This document shows, one piece after another, positions 28,302 through 38,117 of a DNA stretch of 64,000 bases (within the stretch, counting starts at the first letter, position 1; the number at the start of each line of letters is the position of its first letter). The notes under the pieces were generated by a model, which searched no databases, was not told the DNA's origin, and was given only the letters and a program-made list of their open reading frames with translations. Position numbers and translations under genes: made by a program. The stretch is taken from assembly GCA_028532855.1 (NCBI GenBank), contig JAQQAL010000011.1, positions 434,001 to 498,000 on the forward strand. Direction: 5' to 3'. The DNA is from Candidatus Thalassospirochaeta sargassi (lineage in GTDB: Bacteria > Spirochaetota > Spirochaetia > UBA9216).

Positions 28302-28353
28302 ATACTGCTCCAGTTGTTAATATCATTATAGTAAAAATCAAAGAGCTTGAAAA

Positions 28354-29331
28354 TTATGATTTAACAATTCCAGGCAGGATTACGGATTCGGTAACCCCTG
28401 TATCGCCTGAAAGACGGAGCAGCAGCGAGACGGCTGCTTGTTTATATATTTCTGCTGGTTGCAGATCAATAGACATAAGTTTAAAAGGGAGGGCTATACT
28501 CAGCGGCATGTTGTCATAGCCGACAAGGGGTATATCGTGCTGAACGCGAATACCCGCTTCGCTCAAAGCGTATCCGGCGCCGGCAGCTGTTATGTCATTT
28601 ACTGCGGCAATACCGTCTGCGCTGCTGATTATTTTCCGGGCAGCTCGATAGCCGGCAGTACGGCCGATTCCGTCTCCGACGATTCTAACATTCTGTTCGG
28701 GGTATACTGAGAGAAAGCCTTCAAGGCGGTCGAGATGGGGCTGCACCATGTCGAGATGCGCCGTGATATAGGCCGGTTTGCTGCATCCCGCGTCCTTCAG
28801 CAGTATGGCTTGCAGTCTGCCGCCCTCAAAGTTGTCCGTACTGCTGCGGCTGAAACCTTCAAACGCTTTAGTGTGGTGGCCGATTACATAGGGTATTCCG
28901 GAGGCGGCTATCATTTCAACCTCGGATATTTCATCCGCATCATAGCAAATTATGCCGTCGGTATGTCCCTTAAGTGCTTCAAGTTCACGGCTGTTGGAAG
29001 CTGACGCTATGTTAAGCTGATACATGCTGTTGTCGATTACATGCTTAACAGCATGGAGTACATCGGTATAGAACCATTTAAAAATAGGCAGATCGCCCCA
29101 GTAATAGGTTCTATGCTTTTTTTTCATCTCTACGAGGGTTATGATACCTGTTCCGTTACGTCTCAGGGCGCTCGCCGATTTGTTTGGAACATAGCCAAGT
29201 TTTTCCGCGGCCTTGAGAACCGCAGTTCGTTTATTCCGGCTAACGCTTGAGGGATTATTATAAACTCTGGAGACGGTTGCGCTGCTTACACCGGCAGCCT
29301 CGGCAACCTCATCTCTTGACACCGGCTTCAT
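28354..29331 (-). CDS. LacI-family transcriptional regulator, probable galactose regulator
   Basis: A 325-residue protein from ATG 29331 (MKPVSRDEVAEAAGVS). The helix-turn-helix and hinge (VSSATVSRVYNNPSSVS) and the periplasmic-binding-like sensor domain (about 60-325) are complete. An upstream ATG at 29367 would run through the operator and is rejected. It is divergent from galT with a 14-base palindrome between the starts, so self-repression plus control of galTKE is likely, with a galactoside as the inducer (inference). Confidence 0.87.
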   Translation of the reverse strand: MKPVSRDEVAEAAGVSSATVSRVYNNPSSVSRNKRTAVLKAAEKLGYVPNKSASALRRNGTGIITLVEMKKKHRTYYWGDLPIFKWFYTDVLHAVKHVIDNSMYQLNIASASNSRELEALKGHTDGIICYDADEISEVEMIAASGIPYVIGHHTKAFEGFSRSSTDNFEGGRLQAILLKDAGCSKPAYITAHLDMVQPHLDRLEGFLSVYPEQNVRIVGDGIGRTAGYRAARKIISSADGIAAVNDITAAGAGYALSEAGIRVQHDIPLVGYDNMPLSIALPFKLMSIDLQPAEIYKQAAVSLLLRLSGDTGVTESVILPGIVKS

Positions 29332-29341
29332 GATGCAGTAT

Positions 29342-29355
29342 TGTACACGTGTACA
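29342..29355. promoter_or_regulatory. LacI-type operator palindrome
   Basis: TGTACACGTGTACA is a perfect 14-base palindrome with a central CG, typical of LacI-family operators. It sits 10 bases upstream of the regulator start and 32 bases upstream of the galT start, well placed to control both. Confidence 0.8.
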
Positions 29356-29387
29356 TAGATAAGTCAAGTCAGATCAGGAGGTTTATC

Positions 29388-30431
29388 TTGAATTTTAATG
29401 AAGATCCGCATCGCAGATTAAATATTCTTACAGGAGAATGGGTGAAGGTATCACCTCATCGTACCAAACGCCCATGGAACGGGCAGGTAGAAAAACTTCC
29501 GCTGGATAGACTTCCCGAATACGACCCAGGCTGTTATCTATGTCCTGGAAATACCCGCTCCGGCGGAGTTGAAAACCCTGATTATGAGGAAACATTTGTT
29601 TTTGATAATGATTTCATGGCTATCCTGCCTGATACCGAGGCTGATGAATATAAAAACGGTTTACTCCGGGCGAAGACTGAACAGGGCATCTGCCGTGTAA
29701 TCTGTTTTTCTCCGCGTCATGATCTCACTCTTGCACTGATGGAACCCGACGCGGTTAAAAAGGTTGTGCAGCTGTGGATTGACCAGTATGAAGAACTCGG
29801 TGCGATAGACTTTATAAATCATGTTCAGATTTTTGAGAATAGAGGAGCAGTGATGGGTTGTTCTAATCCGCACCCGCACGGACAAATCTGGGCTGAGCGT
29901 GAGATTCCCACACTTCCTGCTGTTGAGCTTGAAAGGCAGAAGGCTCATTATTCTGAAAACGGTTCATGCCTGCTCTGTGATTATCTTGCACAGGAGCGAA
30001 GCGACGGCAGCAGGATTATATTTGAAAATGACAGCATTGCTGTTCTTGTCCCATTCTGGGCTGTCTGGCCATACGAAGTCATGATTCTGCCGAAGCGACA
30101 CATGAGCAGTATGTCAGAAATGACCGAATCAGAGAAATTTGATTTGGCCAAGGCTGTTAGAACGCTGGGTATCAAGTATGATAATTTATTTCATACAAAA
30201 TTCCCCTACTCGATGGGGATACATCAGAAACCGACCGACGGCGGTGAATATCCTGAAGCCCATTTTCATTTTCATTATTATCCGCCCCTGCTGCGATCGG
30301 CTACTGTTAAGAAATTCATGGTAGGTTATGAGATGCTTGCAATGCCGCAGCGAGATATAAGCGCCGAACAGGCTGCCGCTGCCTTGAGAGCGCTCCCTGA
30401 GGTTCATTTCAGCGCTGAGGAAGAGGAGTAG
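29388..30431 (+). CDS. galT: Galactose-1-phosphate uridylyltransferase
   Basis: The TTG at 29388 with AGGAGG in front is chosen; an in-frame ATG at 29349 lies inside the operator. The 347-residue protein carries the catalytic HPH motif (NPHPHGQIWAE, His162/His164), the YLCPGNTRSGG zinc-region segment and a second zinc/structural segment near CLLCDY. It exchanges UMP between UDP-glucose and galactose-1-phosphate in the Leloir pathway. First gene of a galT-galK-galE cluster. Confidence 0.95.
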   Translation: MNFNEDPHRRLNILTGEWVKVSPHRTKRPWNGQVEKLPLDRLPEYDPGCYLCPGNTRSGGVENPDYEETFVFDNDFMAILPDTEADEYKNGLLRAKTEQGICRVICFSPRHDLTLALMEPDAVKKVVQLWIDQYEELGAIDFINHVQIFENRGAVMGCSNPHPHGQIWAEREIPTLPAVELERQKAHYSENGSCLLCDYLAQERSDGSRIIFENDSIAVLVPFWAVWPYEVMILPKRHMSSMSEMTESEKFDLAKAVRTLGIKYDNLFHTKFPYSMGIHQKPTDGGEYPEAHFHFHYYPPLLRSATVKKFMVGYEMLAMPQRDISAEQAAAALRALPEVHFSAEEEE

Positions 30432-30434
30432 GCT

Positions 30435-31712
30435 GTGACAAAAGTCAGTGAACTTATTAAGAAGATAGAGCAGGGTGCCGCTGACGACAGCTTGCTTGAG
30501 ATATATACTGAAAATCACCTTGAGGAAAAGAAGGCCCGCTATGTCGAGCTGCTGAACAGGCATTCCGAATTGTTCGGTGATGTTGAAGCAATGATAATAA
30601 GTTCTCCGGGCCGAACCGAGCTGGGAGGGAATCATACTGATCATAATCTTGGAAATGTACTTGCAGGCAGCGTCGATTTTGACTCTGTCTGTGTTGCTTC
30701 ATTGAGTGCTGACCAAAAGGTTGTTCTTGATTCAAAAGGCTATGATGCAGTCAGGCTGTCAATTGATGAGCTTTCCAAAAGGGCTTCTGAAAAAGATACT
30801 ACCAATGCTCTGATTCGGGGTATCCTTTTTAGATTCGATGCGCTGGGTCATAAAATCGGCGGTTTCAACTGCAATATGGATTCAGAGGTTCTGCCGGGTT
30901 CCGGTTTAAGTTCTTCAGCATCGGTTGAGGTTCTTGTCGGTACCCTTGTAAGCGAGCTGTTTAATGAAGGAAAAATAGGCTTTGTAGAGGTCGCAAAGAT
31001 TGGGCAGTTTGCCGAGAATGAATACTTTGGAAAGGCAAGCGGACTGATGGATCAGGTTGCGTGTGCAGCCGGCGGTGTTGTCGGAATAGACTTCAGGGAT
31101 CCGGAAAAGCCGGTAATAAAACCAATAAAATACAGCTTTGATGAAAAGGGTTATGAGCTCATGGTTACTGATGTGCGATCAAGCCACGCAAACCTGTCCG
31201 ATGAATACAGTGCCATGCCTGAAGAAATGAAAAGTATTGCAGGCTATTTCGGCAAGTCGGTCTGTCGCGAAATTACCATCGAACAGCTTACAGCTGCAGC
31301 CAGCGTATTACGTGAGCGCTTCGGCGACAGGGCAGTTCTCAGGGCCTTCCATTTTCTGAATGAAAATGAGCGGGCTGTAGCAGAGCTTAAAGCCCTGGAG
31401 AGCGACAGCCTGACAGAATATTTTAATCTTGTGAATGCTTCGGGCAATTCATCCTTCAAATATCTTCAGAATATTTATCTCGGTACAACTCCGAAAGATC
31501 AGAGTATCAGCGTCGGACTTGCTTTTGCAGAGCAGTTTCTCTCAGGTGCAGGTGCCTGCCGGGTTCAGGGTGGGGGTTTTGCAGGAACTATACAGGCATA
31601 TGTTCCAAAAGCAAGGGTAAAAGATTATATTGTATATATGGAGAGCATCTTCGGCGAGGGATGTTCGGCTGAATTGCGAATAAGAAACAAACCGGCCTGT
31701 AGAGTTTTGTAA
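30435..31712 (+). CDS. galK: Galactokinase
   Basis: The GTG start at 30435 has GAGGAG upstream and lies three bases after galT. The 425-residue protein has the galactokinase signature GRTELGGNHTDHNLG near residue 58, the GHMP ATP loop LPGSGLSSSASVEV near 150 and a C-terminal GAGACRVQGGGFAG motif. It phosphorylates galactose at C1. Somewhat longer than average (about 380-400), with extra residues at the N-terminus, as in other GalK proteins with a leading helical segment. Confidence 0.93.
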   Translation: MTKVSELIKKIEQGAADDSLLEIYTENHLEEKKARYVELLNRHSELFGDVEAMIISSPGRTELGGNHTDHNLGNVLAGSVDFDSVCVASLSADQKVVLDSKGYDAVRLSIDELSKRASEKDTTNALIRGILFRFDALGHKIGGFNCNMDSEVLPGSGLSSSASVEVLVGTLVSELFNEGKIGFVEVAKIGQFAENEYFGKASGLMDQVACAAGGVVGIDFRDPEKPVIKPIKYSFDEKGYELMVTDVRSSHANLSDEYSAMPEEMKSIAGYFGKSVCREITIEQLTAAASVLRERFGDRAVLRAFHFLNENERAVAELKALESDSLTEYFNLVNASGNSSFKYLQNIYLGTTPKDQSISVGLAFAEQFLSGAGACRVQGGGFAGTIQAYVPKARVKDYIVYMESIFGEGCSAELRIRNKPACRVL

Positions 31713-31732
31713 AAGTCGGATAGGAGAATGAA

Positions 31733-32722
31733 ATGAATGTTTTGGTTATAGGCGGCGCCGGATATATCGGTAGCCACGTAGTAAAGGAAATGATAAAGGC
31801 CGGCCATAGTGTGACGGTTTTTGATAACATGTCGTCAGGTTGTGAGGAAAATCTATTCGCTGATGCCGGATTCATAAAGGGTGATATTCTGGACCCTGTT
31901 ACCCTGTCGCAGACTTTCGCGGCTGCTGATTATGACGCAGTAGTTCATCTGGCCGCGTTCAAGGCAGCCGGTGAATCCATGCTTAAACCGGAAAAGTATT
32001 CTGTCAACAATATTACCGGAACCCTGAACATTCTGAACGCCATGTGTGATGCTGATGTTAAAAAGATTGTATTCTCATCCTCCGCAGCCGTTTTTGGTGA
32101 ACCGGAAAAACTACCCATAGATGAAGATCATCCCAAAAATCCGGAGAATTATTACGGTTTTACGAAGCTTGAAATCGAACAATTTCTTGGCTGGTATGAA
32201 AAGCTGAAGGGAATGAAATTTGCAGCTCTCAGGTATTTTAATGCCGCCGGTTATGATATTGATGGTGATATAAAAGGCCTTGAGCAAAGCCCTGCCAACC
32301 TGCTTCCGGTGATTATGGAAACTGCCGTAGGTATGCGTGAACAGCTGCAGATTTTCGGGGATGATTATGATACGCCGGATGGTACAGGTGTCCGTGATTA
32401 TGTTCATGTCACAGACCTGGCTGTCGGTCATGTAATGGCTCTGAATTATATTAGCAAAAATAATGAAAGTCTTATTGTAAACCTCGGTTCAGAGAACGGA
32501 CTGTCTGTTATGGAACTGCTTGAAGAAGCCCGAAAGATATCAGGACAGGAGATTCCCGCCGAGGTGGTAGGCCGAAGGGCAGGTGATCCGGCAAAACTTG
32601 TTGCATCATCAAAAATGGCGAAAGAAAAATTAGGCTGGGAAGCGAAATACAGTGACTGCGAAACCCTTATAAAAACATCATGGGATGTTTATAAGAAGAA
32701 AGCGGAAGAGCTTTTGGGCTGA
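31733..32722 (+). CDS. galE: UDP-glucose 4-epimerase
   Basis: The 329-residue extended SDR protein has the NAD motif [10 protein letters not shown] at the N-terminus, catalytic Ser in [11 protein letters not shown], the YYGFTK (YxxxK) pair, and RYFNAAGYD and [11 protein letters not shown] typical of GalE. It interconverts UDP-galactose and UDP-glucose, completing the Leloir set with galT and galK. A TAGGAGAATGAA stretch precedes the ATG, 20 bases after galK. Confidence 0.94.
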   Translation: MNVLVIGGAGYIGSHVVKEMIKAGHSVTVFDNMSSGCEENLFADAGFIKGDILDPVTLSQTFAAADYDAVVHLAAFKAAGESMLKPEKYSVNNITGTLNILNAMCDADVKKIVFSSSAAVFGEPEKLPIDEDHPKNPENYYGFTKLEIEQFLGWYEKLKGMKFAALRYFNAAGYDIDGDIKGLEQSPANLLPVIMETAVGMREQLQIFGDDYDTPDGTGVRDYVHVTDLAVGHVMALNYISKNNESLIVNLGSENGLSVMELLEEARKISGQEIPAEVVGRRAGDPAKLVASSKMAKEKLGWEAKYSDCETLIKTSWDVYKKKAEELLG

Positions 32723-32834
32723 TTTTCAGCATTACAAAAAAAGTTTTCCTAATGGGTTTAATTCCCTCTTAAATTCATATCGAATTCCGGTGTATATTCT
32801 TTGTAATAACACAAAACATAAACTGGAGTTAATT

Positions 32835-33518
32835 ATGGCTGAATATACACCTGAGGTTCTTGCAAAATATATTGATCACACAATTTTAAAAGCTGATGCT
32901 ACAGCGGATGCTGTCGACAGAATCTGCGATGAAGCAAAGGAATACGGATTTTATTCTGTATGCGTAAATTCCTGCTGGGTTGAACGCTGTGCGAGAAACC
33001 TTGAAGGAAGCGATGTAAAAGTTGCTGTTGTTGCAGGATTTCCACTTGGTGCAATGTCGCCGGAGGCAAAGGCTATGGAAGCCGGGTGGGCAGTAGATAA
33101 AGGTGCATCCGAGATTGATATGGTTCTAAATGTAGGCGCTATGAAAACCGGAGACTATAAAACGGTAGAGAAAGATATTCGCGGGATTGTTGAAGCCTGC
33201 GGAGGCAAGGCAATTGTTAAGGTTATTCTTGAAACCTGCCTGCTAACCAATGAAGAGAAGCTCAAGGCTTGCGAGATCTCCGTAGGGGCCGGCGCAGGTT
33301 TTGTGAAAACATCCACCGGCTTTTCTACCGGCGGTGCGACTATTGAAGATATTAAACTGATGCGTAAGGCAGTAGGACCGGACATCGGTGTTAAGGCTTC
33401 AGGCGGAGTTAGAACCCGCGAGGATGCAGTGAAAATGATTGAAGCAGGTGCAACAAGACTAGGTGCTTCAGCAGGTGTTGAAATTGTAACCGGCGGCGAA
33501 GGCAAAGGCGGATATTAG
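32835..33518 (+). CDS. deoC: Deoxyribose-phosphate aldolase
   Basis: The ATG at 32835 with TGGAG upstream gives a 227-residue protein; the longer frame to 32685 overlaps galE and is not needed. [12 protein letters not shown] at the start, [12 protein letters not shown], the Schiff-base lysine segment [15 protein letters not shown] and [10 protein letters not shown] are diagnostic of DeoC. It cleaves deoxyribose-5-phosphate to acetaldehyde and glyceraldehyde-3-phosphate, the last step of deoxynucleoside breakdown, and works downstream of DeoB and the phosphorylase. Confidence 0.96.
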   Translation: MAEYTPEVLAKYIDHTILKADATADAVDRICDEAKEYGFYSVCVNSCWVERCARNLEGSDVKVAVVAGFPLGAMSPEAKAMEAGWAVDKGASEIDMVLNVGAMKTGDYKTVEKDIRGIVEACGGKAIVKVILETCLLTNEEKLKACEISVGAGAGFVKTSTGFSTGGATIEDIKLMRKAVGPDIGVKASGGVRTREDAVKMIEAGATRLGASAGVEIVTGGEGKGGY

Positions 33519-33540
33519 TCCGTATCCCGGGAGTTTCAAA

Positions 33541-34893
33541 ATGGCCGGAGAATTCTATAAAAAAGATCTGACTGACATTTTTATGACAGCGGTCAATCGC
33601 GTTAATCCTGAGTCTATGCTGCTTAACCAGTGCAGTCTTGACGGCGATACTCTGACCGTATCTCTGCATGAACAGACTGAAAAATATAATCTTGGTGATT
33701 ATAACCGCGTCATCGTAATAGGCGCCGGAAAAGCTACCGCGCGAATGGCTAAGGCTGTTGAGGCAATTCTCGGCGACAGAATAACAGAAGGCCTGATTGC
33801 GGTTAAATACGGACATACCGAGGATCTTTCTATTATCAGAACAATTGAATCCGGTCATCCCGTACCAGACGGGAGCAGCGTACAAGCGGCTGAGGAAATC
33901 CTAAGGCTTGCACATACCGCGGATGAAAAAACACTTGTTATCAATCTTATTTCCGGCGGTGGTTCGGCACTGCTCTGCATGCCATACAAAAATGAAGAGT
34001 GGGAATGCACCTTTGCGGCAAAGCAGGACACTACGAAACTCCTGCTTGAATGCGGTGCTGAAATTACTGAAATAAACACCATCAGAAAGCATCTCTCCGG
34101 TATAAAGGGAGGCAGATTAGCAGAGGCAATTTATCCGGCGGATTCCCTGAATCTGATTCTTTCAGATGTAATCGGCGATAGACTTGATTCCATAGCTTCG
34201 GGACTAACTGTGCCTGATAGTTCCACATTTCAGGAAGCAATTGAAATTATAGAGAAGTATAAACTTAAAAAGCGGATGCCGACGCCTGCGGCCCGAATCA
34301 TGATGTGGGGTGAGGCCGGCACTATTCCCGAGACTCCCAAACCGGGAAACCCCATCTTTGAAAAGAGCCGGAACGTTCTGATAGGTACAAACCTTGCCGC
34401 GCTCAAATCGGCCGAGACCGCTGCTGACAAACTAGGCTTCAACACGGCGGTGCTTTCTTCACAAATTACCGGAGAAGCCTCCGAAGCTGCTAAGTTCTAT
34501 CTTGGAATTGGTCGCGACATCCGGCGCGATCTCGGCATGCTGCAGCGGCCCGCCTGCATCATTGCCGGCGGCGAAACAACCGTCACTATCAGGGGCTCGG
34601 GAATCGGCGGCCGTAACCAGGAAATGGCACTGGCCTTTCTTGCCGGGCTTAAAAACGAACAGGGTATTTACTTCCTTTCGGGCGGAACGGACGGAAACGA
34701 CGGCCCCACTGATGCTGCCGGCGCATTCGCCGCCGCCGACATCTACTCCGCCGGCATTAAAGCCGGTTTAAGCATTCAATCGTACCTTGATAATAACGAT
34801 TCATACAATTATTTCAAACAGACTGGCGGGCTTTTAATCACCGGTCCGACAAATACGAACGTCTGTGATGTGCAGATAATGCTGGTTGTTTGA
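33541..34893 (+). CDS. Glycerate 2-kinase (GckA/MOFRL family)
   Basis: A 450-residue protein with GAGKATARMAKAVE near residue 61, SGHPVPDGSS, LISGGGSALL and a C-terminal MOFRL domain (GGETTVTI, GGRNQEMALAF, GGTDGNDGPTDAAG). The family phosphorylates D-glycerate to 2-phosphoglycerate and was formerly annotated as hydroxypyruvate reductase TtuD. It begins 22 bases after deoC, so the two may be co-transcribed. Confidence 0.88.
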   Translation: MAGEFYKKDLTDIFMTAVNRVNPESMLLNQCSLDGDTLTVSLHEQTEKYNLGDYNRVIVIGAGKATARMAKAVEAILGDRITEGLIAVKYGHTEDLSIIRTIESGHPVPDGSSVQAAEEILRLAHTADEKTLVINLISGGGSALLCMPYKNEEWECTFAAKQDTTKLLLECGAEITEINTIRKHLSGIKGGRLAEAIYPADSLNLILSDVIGDRLDSIASGLTVPDSSTFQEAIEIIEKYKLKKRMPTPAARIMMWGEAGTIPETPKPGNPIFEKSRNVLIGTNLAALKSAETAADKLGFNTAVLSSQITGEASEAAKFYLGIGRDIRRDLGMLQRPACIIAGGETTVTIRGSGIGGRNQEMALAFLAGLKNEQGIYFLSGGTDGNDGPTDAAGAFAAADIYSAGIKAGLSIQSYLDNNDSYNYFKQTGGLLITGPTNTNVCDVQIMLVV

Positions 34894-34900
34894 GGGTAAT

Positions 34901-35545
34901 ATGAAGGATTGTTCACAGGACCTTGAATTAGTTGAGCAGAAACTGAACTCAGTCACCCATGGTATAGGTGCCGGAATGTCGATAGTCGGGATGATAATAC
35001 TTCTCGTGCTCAGCACCCGGGCAAATGATCCGTGGATGATAACAAGCTTCGCCGTCTATTGTTCGTTTCAGATTCTCCTTTATCTCTCTTCAACCCTGAC
35101 CCATGTATTTCATGATATGCCCAAACCCCATTCGGTCCTTCGGGTGCTTGACCAGGCTGCTGTTTACCTGTTGATTGCCGGAACCTATACCCCTGTAGCC
35201 CTCATTGTCCTGCGCGGCTCGGGCGGCTGGTGGATGTTCGGTATCGAATGGGGAATGGCAGTAGCTGGCATTCTTATGAAATCGCTATTTATCAGGGGAA
35301 AACATCTTGCGAGCGATCTTCTCTACCTGCCGATGGGCTGGCTGATTCTATTTTTCATCCGGCCGCTCTCCGCGCTTGCGCCGGGTGGGCTGCTGATGTG
35401 GATCTTCATAGGTGGCGGCTGCTACAGCATCGGGATTATTTTTTACATCATCAAAAAAATACCTCTAGGTCATGTGATCTGGCATCTCTTTGTGCTTGCC
35501 GGCAGCATCAGCTTTTATCTGGGGTTTATTCTTCATCTGGTATGA
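34901..35545 (+). CDS. Hemolysin III / PAQR-family membrane protein
   Basis: The 214-residue protein is counted from ATG 34901 behind GAGGGT, starting eight bases after the glycerate kinase stop. It has seven hydrophobic segments with SVTHGIGAG in the first, SSTLTHVFHD in the third and GTYTPV in the fifth. A C-terminal GHVIWHLFVL histidine pair completes the metal-binding set of the PAQR/YqfA family. The name comes from a haemolytic assay of one member; the physiological role is unclear. Confidence 0.9.
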   Translation: MKDCSQDLELVEQKLNSVTHGIGAGMSIVGMIILLVLSTRANDPWMITSFAVYCSFQILLYLSSTLTHVFHDMPKPHSVLRVLDQAAVYLLIAGTYTPVALIVLRGSGGWWMFGIEWGMAVAGILMKSLFIRGKHLASDLLYLPMGWLILFFIRPLSALAPGGLLMWIFIGGGCYSIGIIFYIIKKIPLGHVIWHLFVLAGSISFYLGFILHLV

Positions 35546-35674
35546 AGTCCCGCTATGAGAATTTCGTCCTGAAAAAATAAAAAAACCTGCAATCATCTTT
35601 TTCCCTGTTGTCATTCCCGGCCTTATTCAACACAATAATAGTCACTATCAAGTAAAGGACCGGCGGAAAAGTAA

Positions 35675-37885
35675 ATGGATTTTCTTTCACGGAGAGAGAA
35701 GCAGAAGGGGCGTAAAAGCTATCTTATCTACACCTTTGTCAACGGCTTGAGTTACAGCTTTTTAGCTGAAACAATCATCACCCTACTTGCTATCTACTAC
35801 GGAGCAAGCAATATACAACTGGGCTACATCAACTCAGCGGTCTATCTTACCGGGCTGATAGTGTTCTTTGTACCAATTCTGTTCAAAAATGCGAGGATTA
35901 TCAGGCTGTTTTTCGTCGCCTGGATGCTGCGCGGCCTTGTCAGCCTCGGCTATGGTTTTACGCCTCTATTGTCTGCTGAAGCTGCGGTCTGGCTGATTAT
36001 CGGAGTCTACACTCTCTACTGCCTGCTGCGCAACATCGCCTACCCGATGAACCACGTAATACAGGGCTACATCACAAAGCCGTCCGAGCGGGGACGCTTT
36101 GCGTCGAAGATTTTGACCCTCCTCTATACCTCGATGACCCTCTCACGTTTCCTGAGTTTCACGACACTGACCCTCTTCGTAGAGCGGAAGCTCGAGGGCT
36201 TTTTCTGCCTGCTCGGCCTGGGGATAATCCTGAACACCTGGGCCTCCGCCGCGATTACTAAGATTCCGGTTAAACAGAAAATCAAGGGCAAGAGGGTGAA
36301 AGAAGCCCTTACAGCCTTCGGCGGTTATCTTGCCGATACCGGTCACCGGGTGCTTATCCTGCTCTACTGCTCGGGCATGTCGCTATTTGTAACCTTCGGC
36401 CTGACAATAGCTTTCCTGCGCAAAACCCTTGACGTGCCCGACAATCTTATCTTCATCTATACAATGCTGAACTTTGCAGGGGTAATTGTAATAAGCCGCG
36501 GAATGCGCCCCTATCTCGACCGCTTTGGAAGCAGGCCCCTGCTGGTCATCTGCAATATCCTGATTTTCGTGTTCTCGCTCCTCTGGGTATTCACGCCTGT
36601 CAGCCTGCCAATCCCCGTCTTCTTCGGCCTCGGCGTCCTGACCATGGCTTTCCTCGGGCTCAATCGCCTGCTGCTCGACCGTCTCATCGTCAACTCGATT
36701 CCTGCCGACGACAGGGTAGGCTTTACAGGGGCCCTTGCAGTTGTCTTCTCGTTTTTCGCCCTGCTTGTCGGTATGGCAGGCGGTTATCTGGCCGACCTTT
36801 CTGTACTGACAAATCCCGGCTGCACCCATGAATACGGCTTTACCTTCGCACTCATGGCCCTGACTGCTCTGGTCAACGTGATCCTCGCTATCATCCTTAC
36901 TGAAAAGGAAAGCCTTTCAGCCTCGCAGCTGCTGGATATTCTATCTCACCCCGATAAACTCAGGACAATTCAGCGCCTTGAAAAACTCGAAAACAGCAGC
37001 AGCTCTACCCAGACCGAGATGATTCTTATCGAGTTGGAGGCCGACCCGACTCATCTGGCTACAAAAGAGATTCAAAGCCGGATGAGGCAGCCGGGACTCC
37101 GCGACAAGGAGATGATAATCCGTTCCCTCTTCTCCAACCCGCGCCCTGAACTCGAGGATGAGCTGATAGCTGAGTCCCTCGATACCTACTCCTGGTGGCG
37201 ACAGAGTGCAATCTTCGCCCTCGGAGCCTACAATACCCCGGGGTCAAGGCAGGCCCTCCGCCGAATTTTCCGTGAAACAAGCTATCCCTATATCCGCTCC
37301 GTCGCAGCAAAATCCATGGCTCGGGTTGGCGACTTCTCCTGCCTTCCTCAGATAAACGAGCTGCTTTCAAGACCGAGTCTTGAGGTCCGGACTTATGTAA
37401 ACCTGATAATAGCAGCAAGTATGATTGAGCGTGACGGGAGCTACTGGAAAAAGATCTTCCGCCTTCTAACGGAGTTTCCCTCCTTCAGGTTTCAACAGAC
37501 CCTCCTGATAATAGGGTCAAAGCGCGCTGGATTCGAACCCCCGCTTGAAGATTATTTCTTCGAGCTGAACATGGATGAAAGCTCGGGGTTTCAGTCTCTT
37601 TTTGAGGACCTCGTAGACTTCGGAATCGAAAAGGCGGAGTATGAACAGCTTAAGCTGCTATGTGAGGTTAAGGACTATTTCGGGATCTGGTCCTTCGCCC
37701 GGGCCAGGTGTAAGGAGATTAGCCTGCTCGAACCCCACGAAATCCTCCGCCAGCAGATATGCGGATGCAGAAAGAGGAGTATCACCCCGAGTTTGGCCCT
37801 GGCCGGCATCTACTTCAGTTTTCAGTTCAGCGGCGAATATGAAATATGGATGAACAAGTTAAAGCAGTCTCAAAGGGCTGAGTAG
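35675..37885 (+). CDS. MFS-like transporter fused to a HEAT-repeat domain
   Basis: A 736-residue protein. Residues 1 to about 410 contain about twelve membrane helices of the major facilitator type. After ILTEKESLS comes a soluble part of about 310 residues of helical repeats. One of these, WWRQSAIFALGAYNTPGSRQ with AVAAKSMARVGDF-like spacing, follows the HEAT pattern. Substrate and partner are unknown. Base composition is richer in G+C than its neighbours, with several CTC/CTG Leu runs. The start has only a weak GGCGGAAAAG site. The 232 bases after it hold no gene. Confidence 0.78.
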   Translation: MDFLSRREKQKGRKSYLIYTFVNGLSYSFLAETIITLLAIYYGASNIQLGYINSAVYLTGLIVFFVPILFKNARIIRLFFVAWMLRGLVSLGYGFTPLLSAEAAVWLIIGVYTLYCLLRNIAYPMNHVIQGYITKPSERGRFASKILTLLYTSMTLSRFLSFTTLTLFVERKLEGFFCLLGLGIILNTWASAAITKIPVKQKIKGKRVKEALTAFGGYLADTGHRVLILLYCSGMSLFVTFGLTIAFLRKTLDVPDNLIFIYTMLNFAGVIVISRGMRPYLDRFGSRPLLVICNILIFVFSLLWVFTPVSLPIPVFFGLGVLTMAFLGLNRLLLDRLIVNSIPADDRVGFTGALAVVFSFFALLVGMAGGYLADLSVLTNPGCTHEYGFTFALMALTALVNVILAIILTEKESLSASQLLDILSHPDKLRTIQRLEKLENSSSSTQTEMILIELEADPTHLATKEIQSRMRQPGLRDKEMIIRSLFSNPRPELEDELIAESLDTYSWWRQSAIFALGAYNTPGSRQALRRIFRETSYPYIRSVAAKSMARVGDFSCLPQINELLSRPSLEVRTYVNLIIAASMIERDGSYWKKIFRLLTEFPSFRFQQTLLIIGSKRAGFEPPLEDYFFELNMDESSGFQSLFEDLVDFGIEKAEYEQLKLLCEVKDYFGIWSFARARCKEISLLEPHEILRQQICGCRKRSITPSLALAGIYFSFQFSGEYEIWMNKLKQSQRAE

Positions 37886-38019
37886 CAGTATTCACACGTT
37901 TAAGCACTCCGAAAACTGCATTTAGTATGAAACTTTGATTACAGTCCTGTTCTCAAACCTGTATGAATAGTCGGCTGAAGCGAAAAAAAATAGACATCCC
38001 GTTCGGTTAAAGATGTATT

Positions 38020-38047
38020 TTGAATATCAGAATTTCGGTGTTATATT
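38020..38047 (+). promoter_or_regulatory. Possible deoB promoter
   Basis: TTGAAT (38020-38025) and TATATT (38042-38047) with 16 bases between, about 70 bases before the deoB start codon. The match to a sigma-70 promoter is fair; no operator is evident. Confidence 0.35.
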
Positions 38048-38117
38048 TAAAAAGCCGAAGGAGTTGGTGTCTTTTTTAAGCTCTTTCTGCCGATACATTT
38101 ATCGAAGGAGTATGTAT

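Noticed and set aside
37510-37545. GGATTCGAACCCCCG, which looks like an antisense tRNA T-arm
   Set aside because: It lies within the MFS-HEAT coding frame, and no anticodon or acceptor arm can be drawn around it.
38013-38117. 35-codon N-terminal extension of deoB
   Set aside because: It covers the candidate promoter and ribosome site and does not resemble phosphopentomutase, so the ATG at 38118 was chosen.
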